Shown in pieces: positions 29,031 through 36,700 of a stretch of 64,000 nt of DNA; positions within the stretch are counted from its first letter, which is position 1; every line of letters begins with the position of its first letter. The notes beneath the pieces were generated by a model. That model was not told where the DNA came from. It saw nothing but the letters and a program-made list of their open reading frames with translations, and searched no databases. A program made the position numbers and the translations under genes. Origin of the DNA: Bacteroidales bacterium (lineage in GTDB: Bacteria > Bacteroidota > Bacteroidia > Bacteroidales > UBA932); assembly GCA_017439305.1 (NCBI GenBank), contig JAFSJK010000023.1, forward strand, positions 1-64,000, read 5' to 3'.

Positions 29031-30632
29031 ATGAAAACCCGTATCATAACCCTTCTCGCCTCCGCCGCCCTGCTTGCAGCAGGGTGCGGAGGACAGCAGG
29101 CGGCCCAGCAGCCGTCGCATCCTGGCCCCATCACGGCCGGAGAGCACACTCGCGTCAACACGACTTACGGCACCGTCGAAGGCTATCTCGACGACGACGT
29201 CTACACCTTCAAGGGCATCCAGTATGCCAAGGCCGAGCGCTTCATGCCGCCGCAGGCCCCCGACAAGTTCGAGGGCGTCAGGATGTGCAAACTCTACGGC
29301 CCCAAGGCCCCGCAGCGGCTGGACCTGGTCTGGCGTGACAACACCCAGCGCGACTACAACTTCGGCAACCAGTTCGTCATCGAGCCGATGGACGAGAAGG
29401 CCTGCCTCGTGCTGAACGTCTGGACCAAGGGAATCAACGACGGCAAGAAGCGCCCGGTCTTCGTCTGGATCCACGGCGGCGGCTTCGCCACCGGTTCCGG
29501 CCATGACCTGGACTGCTATGAGGGCCGTGCCCTCGCCGACAAGGGTGACATCGTCACCATCACGATCAACCACCGCCTCAACATCCTCGGCTATATCGAC
29601 CTGACCGCCCTGGGCGGCAAGTATGCCCAGTCCGTCAACCTGGGTCATCAGGATATCGTGAAAGCCCTCGAGTGGATCCGCGACAACATCGAGAAGTTCG
29701 GCGGCGATCCGAACCAGGTCACCATCGGCGGTCAGTCCGGCGGCGGCGGAAAGGTGTCCACCGCGCTTGCCATGCCTTCCGCCAAGGGGCTCTTCAAGCG
29801 TGCCGTCGTCCAGAGCGGCTCCACCCTCCGCGTCGGCGACAGTGAATTCTCCCGCAAGCTCGGACTCGCCGTCCTCGACGAACTGGGCGTGAAGCCGGCC
29901 CAGGCCGAGGCCAAACTTGGCACCTTTACCTATGAGGAGCTTGTCGAAGCCGGCAACCGCGCTTCCCGCAAGGTCGCTACGGCCGGCGTACGCGCCGGTT
30001 TCGGTCCCGTCATGGACGGAAACATCGTCGCGGAGCATCCCTTCGATCCCGAAGCCACCGCCATCTCCAAGGATATCCCGATGCTGATCGGAACGGATTT
30101 CAACGAATTCACTTTCGATATCAGCGAGGAAAAGACCGAAGCGGAGGTAAAGACTGCCTTGACCGAGCGGATGGGTGAGGAGAAGGCCGTGAAGTTCATG
30201 GAAGAATTCAAGAAGGCCTTCCCGGAAGAGCCGGCCAAGGCGATGCTCTACATGGATATCCGGTTCCGTTCCGGTGCCGTCCAGCAGGCCGCGGCCAAGA
30301 GCCGTCAGAACGGTGCCAAAGCTTACCTCTACCAGTTCACCTGGAAGCCGGAGAACAACGTTCTAGGTGCCAGCCACGGCATGGAGCTTCCGTTCATGTT
30401 CAACAACGTAGCCGTCCAGCGCGAGATGACCGGTTCCTCCGAGAGCGCCTACAAGCTGCAGGAGGTCATCAGCAACTACTGGCTCGCCTTCATCAAGACC
30501 GGCGATCCGAACGTGGCCGGACAGCCTGTCTGGGAGCCGTACAATGAAGAAACCGGCCCCTGCATGATGCTGGACAATACCTGCGTCATGAAGTATAACC
30601 ACGACAAGGCACTCCTCGAACTCGCTCAGTAA
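29031..30632 (+). CDS. Type B carboxylesterase lipoprotein, tandem copy 1 of 3
   Basis: Surface or periplasmic lipoprotein esterase (lipobox LLAAGC, C19). The triad is S236 in GGQSGGGG, E359 in TDFNEF and H449 in GASHGMEL; KRPVFVWIHGGGF forms the oxyanion loop. It shares the unusual segment HPGPITAGEHTRV at residues 30-42 with the next two genes, all exactly 533 residues long, showing recent tandem duplication. Follows the GH54 gene by 12 bases. Substrate not readable; acyl groups on arabinose residues are plausible. Confidence 0.9.
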   Translation: MKTRIITLLASAALLAAGCGGQQAAQQPSHPGPITAGEHTRVNTTYGTVEGYLDDDVYTFKGIQYAKAERFMPPQAPDKFEGVRMCKLYGPKAPQRLDLVWRDNTQRDYNFGNQFVIEPMDEKACLVLNVWTKGINDGKKRPVFVWIHGGGFATGSGHDLDCYEGRALADKGDIVTITINHRLNILGYIDLTALGGKYAQSVNLGHQDIVKALEWIRDNIEKFGGDPNQVTIGGQSGGGGKVSTALAMPSAKGLFKRAVVQSGSTLRVGDSEFSRKLGLAVLDELGVKPAQAEAKLGTFTYEELVEAGNRASRKVATAGVRAGFGPVMDGNIVAEHPFDPEATAISKDIPMLIGTDFNEFTFDISEEKTEAEVKTALTERMGEEKAVKFMEEFKKAFPEEPAKAMLYMDIRFRSGAVQQAAAKSRQNGAKAYLYQFTWKPENNVLGASHGMELPFMFNNVAVQREMTGSSESAYKLQEVISNYWLAFIKTGDPNVAGQPVWEPYNEETGPCMMLDNTCVMKYNHDKALLELAQ

Positions 30633-30651
30633 CCTTCAAAAACATACGATT

Positions 30652-32253
30652 ATGAAGCATTCCCTTCTCCTCGCCGGAATGGCCCTTTCCATCCTGGCAG
30701 GATGCGGCCCCAAGGCTGCACAGACCGCGGCGCCGGCGCATCCCGGTCCCATTACGGCCGGTGAGCATACCCGCGTCAACACCACTTATGGCACCGTCGA
30801 GGGCTATCTGGATGACGATGTCTACACCTTCAAGGGCATCCAGTACGCCAAGGCCGAGCGGTTCATGCCGCCGCAGGCTCCCGACAAGATCGAGGGCGTC
30901 CGGATGTGCAAGCTCTACGGTCCCAAGGCACCGCAGAACTTGAGTCTCGAATGGCGTGACAATACCCAGACCGACTATAACTTCGGCAACCAGTTCGTCA
31001 TCGAACCGATGGACGAGAAGGCCTGCCTCGTGCTGAATGTCTGGACCAAGGGCATCAATGACGGCAAGAAGCGTCCGGTCTTCGTGTGGACCCACGGCGG
31101 CGGTTTCTTCAGTGGTTCCGGACACGACCTGGACTGCTACGAGGGCCGCGCCCTGGCCGACAAGGGTGACATCGTCACCATCACGATCAACCACCGGCTC
31201 AACATCCTGGGTTATGCCGACCTCCGCGCGCTCGGCGGCAAGTACTCCGAGTCTGTCAACCTGGGCCATCAGGATATCGTGAAGGCCCTCGAGTGGATCC
31301 ATGACAACATCGAAAAGTTTGGCGGCGATCCGAACTGCGTCACCATCGGCGGTCAGTCCGGCGGCGGCGGAAAGGTTTCCAACACCATGGCCATGCCTTC
31401 CGCCAAAGGACTTTTCCATCGCGCCATCATCCAGAGCGGCTCCGGTCCGCGTTCCGGTGATGCGGAGGCCTCCATCAAGTTCGGCCCCGTCTTCCTCCAG
31501 GAACTCGGTGTAAAGCCCTCCGAGGCTGAGACGAAACTCGATACCTTTACATACGAGGAACTGGTAGCCGCCGGCAACCGCGCCAATGCCAAACTCTCCC
31601 AAAGCGGCACCCGCGTCGGCTTCGGTCCTGTCAAGGACGGCAAATACATCGCCGAGCATCCGTTCGACGAGGCCGCCACGGATATCTCCAAGGATGTCCC
31701 CCTGCTGGTTGGTTGCAACTTCAACGAGATGCAGTTCGACATCAGCGAGAGCAAGACTGAGGCGGAAGTGAAGACTGCCCTTACCGAGCGGATAGGTGAA
31801 GAGAAGGCTGTCAAGTTCATGGAGGCGTTCAAGAAGGCCTATCCGAACGAGGAACCCAAGGCCATGCTGTACGTGGACACCCGCACCCGCGGCAACGCCG
31901 AGCACCAGGCGGCCCTCAAGAGCCGTCAGGGCACGAAATCCTTCCTCTATCTGTTCACCTGGAAGCCGGAGAACAACGTTCTCGGTGCCAGCCACGGCAT
32001 GGAGCTTCCGTTCATGTTCAACAACATCGCTGTCCAGCGCGAGATGACCGGCTCCTCCGAGAGTGCCTACAAGCTCGCCGACATCATGAGCGACTACTGG
32101 ATCGCCTTCATCAAGAACGGCGATCCGAACGTGGAAGGCCGTCCCGTCTGGGAACCCTACAATGAGGAAACCCGGCCGACCATGGTCCTGGACAACACCT
32201 GCGAGACCAAGCACGGCCACGACAGCGAACTGATCGACCTGATGCGCCAGTAG
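30652..32253 (+). CDS. Type B carboxylesterase lipoprotein, tandem copy 2 of 3
   Basis: Very similar to the preceding gene over its whole length, with lipobox LAGC (C18), GGQSGGGG elbow, CNFNEM acid region (NEF becomes NEM) and GASHGMELPF. The oxyanion strand reads FVWTHGGGFF where the others have WIHGGGF, an Ile to Thr change near the active site. Other differences fall in the region around residues 255-320, which normally lines the acyl pocket, so specificity may have shifted. 19 bases separate it from copy 1 and 7 from copy 3. Confidence 0.9.
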   Translation: MKHSLLLAGMALSILAGCGPKAAQTAAPAHPGPITAGEHTRVNTTYGTVEGYLDDDVYTFKGIQYAKAERFMPPQAPDKIEGVRMCKLYGPKAPQNLSLEWRDNTQTDYNFGNQFVIEPMDEKACLVLNVWTKGINDGKKRPVFVWTHGGGFFSGSGHDLDCYEGRALADKGDIVTITINHRLNILGYADLRALGGKYSESVNLGHQDIVKALEWIHDNIEKFGGDPNCVTIGGQSGGGGKVSNTMAMPSAKGLFHRAIIQSGSGPRSGDAEASIKFGPVFLQELGVKPSEAETKLDTFTYEELVAAGNRANAKLSQSGTRVGFGPVKDGKYIAEHPFDEAATDISKDVPLLVGCNFNEMQFDISESKTEAEVKTALTERIGEEKAVKFMEAFKKAYPNEEPKAMLYVDTRTRGNAEHQAALKSRQGTKSFLYLFTWKPENNVLGASHGMELPFMFNNIAVQREMTGSSESAYKLADIMSDYWIAFIKNGDPNVEGRPVWEPYNEETRPTMVLDNTCETKHGHDSELIDLMRQ

Positions 32254-32260
32254 GAAAGCC

Positions 32261-33862
32261 ATGAGAACGAACGTATTCTCCCTTTCCATCCTGTGCACCT
32301 TCATCCTCTCGGGATGCGGTTCCGGGAGTGCGGAGCAGCCCGCTCCGCACCCCGGGCCCATCACGGCCGGTGAGCATACCCGGGTAGAGACCAAGTACGG
32401 TACCGTCGAGGGTTACCTGGACGACGACGTCTACACTTTCAAGGGCATCCGGTATGCCCAGGCCGAACGGTTCATGCCGCCGCAGGCTCCCGACAAGTAT
32501 GAAGGTGTCCGGATGTGCAAGTTATATGGTCCCAAGGCCCCCCAGATGAACAGCCTGGTCTGGCGGGACGACACCCAGCGCGACTACAGCTTCGGCAACC
32601 AGTTCAACATCGAGGCAATGAGCGAGGAGGGCTGTCTGGTCCTCAATGTCTGGACAAAAGGCTTGAACGACGGTAAGAAGCGCCCTGTCTTCTTCTGGAT
32701 CCACGGCGGCGGTTTCAACGACGGCTCCGCCATCGACCTGGACTGCTACGAAGGACGCGCCCTGGCTGATAAGGGGGACATTGTCACCGTAAGCATCAAC
32801 CATCGCCTCAACGTCCTCGGATACATGGACCTGAGTTTCCTCGGCGGCAAGTATGCCCAGTCCGTGAACCTGGGCATGCAGGATATCGTGAAAGCGCTGG
32901 AATGGGTCCGCGACAACATTGAAAAGTTCGGCGGCGACCCGAATCAAGTCACGATCGCCGGACAGTCCGGCGGTGCCGGAAAGGTAACGACGCTCCAGGC
33001 CATGCCTTCCGCCAAGGGCCTCTTCCAGCGGGGAATCATCCAGAGCGGTTCCTTCCGCCGGATCACCAGCGGAGAATATGGGCAGCAGCTCGGCCGAACC
33101 TTCCTGGAAGAGCTCGGCGTGAAGCCCGCCCAGGCCGAAGCGCGGCTCGGTACCTTCACCTATAAGGAACTGCGCGACGCCGGAAACCGGGCTATTGCCA
33201 AGATGAAGGCCGCTCCCGGGGAGCGGGGCGGATTCTGCCCGTTCCTGGACGGAACCGTCATCACGGAGCAGCCTTATGATCCGGAAACGGCCACCCTCTC
33301 GCGGAACGTACCCATCATGATCGGCAGCAATTTCAACGAGTTCTTCTTCGACATCAGTCCTCAGAAGACGGAGGAGGAGGTCCTGACGACCCTGACGGAG
33401 CGCATGGGAGCGGAAAAGGCCCGGCAGTTCATGGAGGAATTCCGGAAGGTCTATCCCGACAAGGCCCCCAAGGACATGCTGTATGTCGACACCCGCGTGC
33501 GCAACAACACCCTCCGGATCGCTGACGCCAAGAGCGGCATGGGCGAGAAAGTGTATGTCTATCACTTCCAGTGGATTCCCGAGAACAATGTGCTGGGCGC
33601 CAGCCATGGCATGGAGCTTCCCTTCATGTTCAACAACGTCGCCCGCCAGCGCGAGATGACCGGCTCCTCCGAAAGCGCCTACCGGCTCGCCGACATCGTG
33701 AGCGACTATTGGATTTCCTTCATCAAGACCGGCAACCCCAACGCGACGGGCCGTCCCGCCTGGGAGCCTTACACCCCGGACGGCGGTGCCAGCATGGTGC
33801 TGGACAACACTTGCGGCACCAAGCGCAGCCACGACAAGGTCCTGGTCGGCCTGGCGCAATAA
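32261..33862 (+). CDS. Type B carboxylesterase lipoprotein, tandem copy 3 of 3
   Basis: Third and most diverged of the tandem set: elbow AGQSGGAG instead of GGQSGGGG, oxyanion loop FFWIHGGGFND, acid region SNFNEFFFD and the shared GASHGMELPF. Lipobox ILSGC gives C19. Last gene of the GH54-esterase operon, followed 22 bases later by a strong terminator. The pocket-lining segment (about 255-310) is again different from the other copies, fitting division of labour among acyl esters. Confidence 0.9.
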   Translation: MRTNVFSLSILCTFILSGCGSGSAEQPAPHPGPITAGEHTRVETKYGTVEGYLDDDVYTFKGIRYAQAERFMPPQAPDKYEGVRMCKLYGPKAPQMNSLVWRDDTQRDYSFGNQFNIEAMSEEGCLVLNVWTKGLNDGKKRPVFFWIHGGGFNDGSAIDLDCYEGRALADKGDIVTVSINHRLNVLGYMDLSFLGGKYAQSVNLGMQDIVKALEWVRDNIEKFGGDPNQVTIAGQSGGAGKVTTLQAMPSAKGLFQRGIIQSGSFRRITSGEYGQQLGRTFLEELGVKPAQAEARLGTFTYKELRDAGNRAIAKMKAAPGERGGFCPFLDGTVITEQPYDPETATLSRNVPIMIGSNFNEFFFDISPQKTEEEVLTTLTERMGAEKARQFMEEFRKVYPDKAPKDMLYVDTRVRNNTLRIADAKSGMGEKVYVYHFQWIPENNVLGASHGMELPFMFNNVARQREMTGSSESAYRLADIVSDYWISFIKTGNPNATGRPAWEPYTPDGGASMVLDNTCGTKRSHDKVLVGLAQ

Positions 33863-33884
33863 ATCATCCGACGGAATAAAAAGG

Positions 33885-33924
33885 AGAAGACCTCGAAAGA
33901 CAGTTCTTTCGAGGTCTTCTTTTC
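33885..33924. terminator. Strong bidirectional terminator after the GH54-esterase operon
   Basis: A perfect 15-bp stem (AGAAGACCTCGAAAG, 33885-33899, with its complement at 33906-33920) and 6-base loop, flanked by A-rich and T-rich sequence. It serves the esterase operon and the 3' end of the converging barrel-gene remnant. Confidence 0.85.
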
Positions 33925-33931
33925 TTTACGT

Positions 33932-34466
33932 TCAGAACTTCCAGCCGATTCCGGCGCGGCCTCCCTGGTATTGGTATCCATACCCCGCTTCGGCAAAACC
34001 GTAGAATCGTTTCCCGAAAGTGACGCCGATCGGAACGAGCTGGTAGGCCGGAAAGATCATGACACCAAGACCTCCTGCAATCTCCGAATAGAGGGAGAAT
34101 CCGGTCCGATTGATCCAGTTTCCCCGGAAGGAAAGCATATAGCTGCCGTTGGCAGCCAAATCCTCCATCCGGTGTTTGAACCGCTCAGAAGCGGATCTTC
34201 CGTCATCGACACCGGCAGGAACACAAGGAATGGACATCGTAAGCCCGATGCTGAACCATTTGTGCCGTTCAGGAGTGTATAAGACTTCGGCAGAAACAGA
34301 AGCGAGCGGGGTTGGGCTCATAAATGCAGGGCTGGCATAGGTAGCGTTCCATCCAGTGTGTCTGGGGCCTGGTCTGCCATTTAAAGAACGCTCAAAGTTA
34401 CGACTGTTTTCGGAGCCCGCCTCCTGTGTCGTTCGTTTGGGGGTGTCCCTAATGGAAGGGAGAGGA
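33932..34466 (-). pseudogene. 5'-truncated outer-membrane beta-barrel protein gene
   Basis: The C-terminal half of an OmpA-size barrel is clear: alternating strands such as YMLSFRGNWI, FSLYSEIAGGLGV and GYGYQYQGGRAGIGWKF, ending in the aromatic expected for outer-membrane insertion. The only ATG in frame (34321) would start mid-barrel with no signal peptide. Upstream of it the frame stays open back to a TAA at 34505-34507, inside the end of the next gene, without any ATG, and the translated sequence loses barrel character there. So the gene lacks its 5' half. The junction coincides with the start of the AT-rich block and with one copy of a 15-base repeat (34322-34336). Confidence 0.6.
34322..34336 (+). 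repeat. 15-base direct repeat, left copy
   Basis: AAATGCAGGGCTGGC occurs here at the break of the barrel gene and again at 38803-38817, bracketing the AT-rich block. Confidence 0.4.
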
Positions 34467-34467
34467 C

Positions 34468-34851
34468 CTATTTTCTGTGAAAGTAAGGCTCGTCGAACTG
34501 GTGATTACAAACAATAAAACCTCCAGTTCGGGCATATTGGTCAAAAAGTGTTTCAAAATCATCACTTCCGCGCAAGATTTCTTTTCCCTCCCGATCATAA
34601 AAGGTAACACCATTATATTTGTTACTGTCGTAAATGTCCGTAATAGCGTAATGCTTATCACTGCCGGATTTATACAGCAGCAAATAAAAACTATCCTGAT
34701 TATTCAATTCCTTAAGCTTTAACTGAGCCCACGACGGATAACCACATAGGCAAACAGAGGATGTTTCCGGATCAATATCAGAACGAGTGCAAAAGGAGAA
34801 TGCACCGAGGCTGCTTAGTAGCAGCAATATGGATAAAACCTTTCGATTCAT
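34468..34851 (-). CDS. Small secreted or lipoprotein-like protein, unknown function
   Basis: 127 residues from the ATG at 34851; a longer frame from 34908 adds 19 residues without signal-peptide logic and overlaps the neighbour. Residues 1-20 are hydrophobic and end LGAFSFC, an imperfect lipobox. The rest is polar with two cysteines in CLCGYP and a patterned segment (SFYLLLYKSG, HYAITDIYDS). No family recognised. It starts 11 bases after the stop of the papain-like secreted protein and is probably co-expressed with it. AT-rich like the rest of the block. Confidence 0.6.
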   Translation of the reverse strand: MNRKVLSILLLLSSLGAFSFCTRSDIDPETSSVCLCGYPSWAQLKLKELNNQDSFYLLLYKSGSDKHYAITDIYDSNKYNGVTFYDREGKEILRGSDDFETLFDQYARTGGFIVCNHQFDEPYFHRK

Positions 34852-34862
34852 ATTGGTATGAT

Positions 34863-36050
34863 TTAATGTGTACTGAAAAAATAAAATTCTGTTTGGACTG
34901 TTCCACAAGGGGTGTACGCCGTGGCACGCAAAGAAACAGACTGCTCACTGTTCATTGTAAGACCAGCCAATGTTCCATCGTTGTTTTGAGGCCCATATTG
35001 AACATCGCTTCCTCCAGAGGTTTTTTCCCAAGTAATCAAGTAAGCGTTAGGATAATAGACATGTAAGGTGATCGGGGTGGTTCTATCTACCATATTTGCA
35101 GTGTTCAAGGTTGTCCATTGGGCATTTTGGGCAAATTGACCAGTAATATAGGCTTGAGAAGGTAGGTTCCTGATATAATATGAGAGCCCTGAATAAACAT
35201 AGGGAACGTAATCCTTGTGATGGCGGACACGAGGGCCATTCCCCCATTTTGAAATGAAGTAATCTGTCGTTTCCGTCGTAATTGCCGAATGGTTCCCGTT
35301 AATATAAGAGACCTTTAACCCTTTTCCTCTACAATTGGATGATGAATAACTGCCATCCGTCCAGTAAATACTTGTGGGATTGGTAGAAATCCCCATCCAA
35401 ACATTACTTCCGCCTTCAGAGATATGCCAAGCATATGCATGACAATTATACTTAACAGAAGCGGGAGCAACAATTGTTGCTAACGGATAAGTGTTACTAA
35501 ACTCAATAGCTATCTGCTGCCTTTGATAAGCTGTAAACTCCGGATCGGTTATTTGCTCGGTATCACTTACAATACTCCCATTTGGAGTTAAGACTGAAAT
35601 AGGAATACCATATTCCATTTGCTGTTCATCGATCGACCCCAGAAAAGCTTCAAGTATTTTGCTTTGTAAATAGAAAGAGATGTCTTCATTGACCAAAGGA
35701 TATAATTGTTTCTGCTGAATCACAGCCAGTTCCTTTACTTCCGGATTAGTAAGCATCCTTTTAAAGACTGGAAATGAACGTAATAAAGACTGAAATCCTT
35801 CATTGAGGGTTGGGAATAGAATGATATTAATTCTAAAAGGGTGCATCAAACACGCTTGAAGAATCTCTTCAGCATTTAAAGACTGCAAGATATCTTCGGG
35901 AATTTGACAGGCCTGAACCATCTCATTATACGTCCTCAGCTCTTTCCATCCTTCATCCCCTGGTTTTAGAGGATAATCATAGTTCTTTCCAAAACATAAA
36001 GAAGGAATGACGTATAAAATAAGTAGCGAAATAATAGTAAATCTTTTCAT
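34863..36050 (-). CDS. Secreted protein with papain-like (NlpC/P60-CHAP type) motif and Ig-like tail
   Basis: 395 residues with a signal peptide (about 1-21). An N-terminal helical domain (about 30-140) has the pattern W.ELRTYNEMVQACQIP and Q.LNAEEILQACLMHP, which I associate with secreted Bacteroidota proteins. The central part has YNCHAYAWH (candidate nucleophile Cys), GNHSAIT (candidate His) and SKWGNGPRVRHH, the layout of a papain-like hydrolase domain. About 320-395 look like an immunoglobulin-type beta domain. Function is unproven: a peptidase, amidase or transglutaminase-like effector are options. In an apparent operon with the small genes on either side, though 33 bases separate it from the 36084 gene. 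Confidence 0.6.
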   Translation of the reverse strand: MKRFTIISLLILYVIPSLCFGKNYDYPLKPGDEGWKELRTYNEMVQACQIPEDILQSLNAEEILQACLMHPFRINIILFPTLNEGFQSLLRSFPVFKRMLTNPEVKELAVIQQKQLYPLVNEDISFYLQSKILEAFLGSIDEQQMEYGIPISVLTPNGSIVSDTEQITDPEFTAYQRQQIAIEFSNTYPLATIVAPASVKYNCHAYAWHISEGGSNVWMGISTNPTSIYWTDGSYSSSNCRGKGLKVSYINGNHSAITTETTDYFISKWGNGPRVRHHKDYVPYVYSGLSYYIRNLPSQAYITGQFAQNAQWTTLNTANMVDRTTPITLHVYYPNAYLITWEKTSGGSDVQYGPQNNDGTLAGLTMNSEQSVSLRATAYTPCGTVQTEFYFFSTH

Positions 36051-36083
36051 TATTTAAAAACTGTTTAAATACTATGCAGAGTG

Positions 36084-36461
36084 TCAGAACAGAATAAAAC
36101 TGCCATGGAACTGGTCGCCCGCTCCCGTTTCTATTGTAATGGAATACAGCCCAGGTGTTCCTGTAAGGTACATGGTGCATGTGCCCCAATCGGAATCAAA
36201 AGGCTGCACAAAAACCTCTTCAGCCGTATTGGTCACCGTAACGGTGCAAGGACCGACAGATTGTAGGAAGGATAATGAGAGCGCATCAGCCTCCAAGTCA
36301 TAGTAGCCTTGGGCAAGATACCGGACTGGAGAATGAGGATCATTTCCTGGATTCCCGAGATGATTACCAGGAATTGTAATAGGGATACCGTCCCCTTCAA
36401 AGAAACCCGTAACAGCCAAAGACGCAACTGCTACCGAGCAAACATGAAGATGTTTAGTCAT
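36084..36461 (-). CDS. Small secreted beta protein, DUF3244-like
   Basis: 125 residues: signal peptide about 1-20, then IPITIPGN, a stretch ADALSLSFLQSVGPCTVTVTN and a C-terminal GLYSITIETGAGDQFHGSFIL. This order resembles Bacteroides DUF3244 proteins, some of which sit beside C10 cysteine proteases and resemble their inhibitors. Two cysteines (in GPCTV and GTCTM) may pair. First gene of the unit that continues with the papain-like protein, hence an inhibitor or chaperone role toward it is a reasonable guess. The family match is from memory of the pattern and not certain. Confidence 0.5.
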   Translation of the reverse strand: MTKHLHVCSVAVASLAVTGFFEGDGIPITIPGNHLGNPGNDPHSPVRYLAQGYYDLEADALSLSFLQSVGPCTVTVTNTAEEVFVQPFDSDWGTCTMYLTGTPGLYSITIETGAGDQFHGSFILF

Positions 36462-36504
36462 TTTGTGATAAAGATTAAATGGTTAATAGGTGCAACACAA
36501 AATT

Positions 36505-36512
36505 GCAAGATA
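36505..36512 (-). promoter_or_regulatory. Candidate -7 box of the secreted cassette operon
   Basis: TATCTTGC on the minus strand, 44 bases before the ATG at 36461. The same 8-mer precedes the GH43 gene at 25697, and TATCTTGT precedes the regulator at 38326. Confidence 0.4.
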
Positions 36513-36547
36513 TTTCCCAAACCACTTATCTGGATTACAAAAAAAGA

Positions 36548-36631
36548 AATGACGAAAACACTCTTTTTCGTCATTGCATAATATTGATTTTCAATCGATT
36601 AAAACGAATCGTCATCATTTCAAAATGACGA
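36548..36631. promoter_or_regulatory. Four-copy ATGACGA / TCGTCAT operator-like array
   Basis: ATGACGA at 36549-36555, TCGTCAT at 36568-36574, TCGTCAT at 36609-36615 and ATGACGA at 36625-36631. The first two form a perfect 11-bp inverted repeat (AATGACGAAAA / TTTTCGTCATT) with a 6-base loop. The array lies upstream of the secreted cassette and just downstream of the TPR-HTH regulator gene, so it is a natural candidate binding site for that regulator. Confidence 0.5.
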
Positions 36632-36700
36632 CATCTATAAGCAACTCATAATTAAGCACTTACGAAATACCACCGCACTAATATGATAACTATTTTATAT

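Noticed and set aside
25698..30038. Minus-strand open frame of over 1400 codons upstream of the GH43 start
   Set aside because: It is the exact antisense of the GH54 and esterase genes; long antisense frames are expected in GC-rich codon-biased genes, and the translation is low complexity in G, V and H without domains.
30586..32394. 602-codon minus-strand frame
   Set aside because: Antisense shadow of the tandem carboxylesterases.
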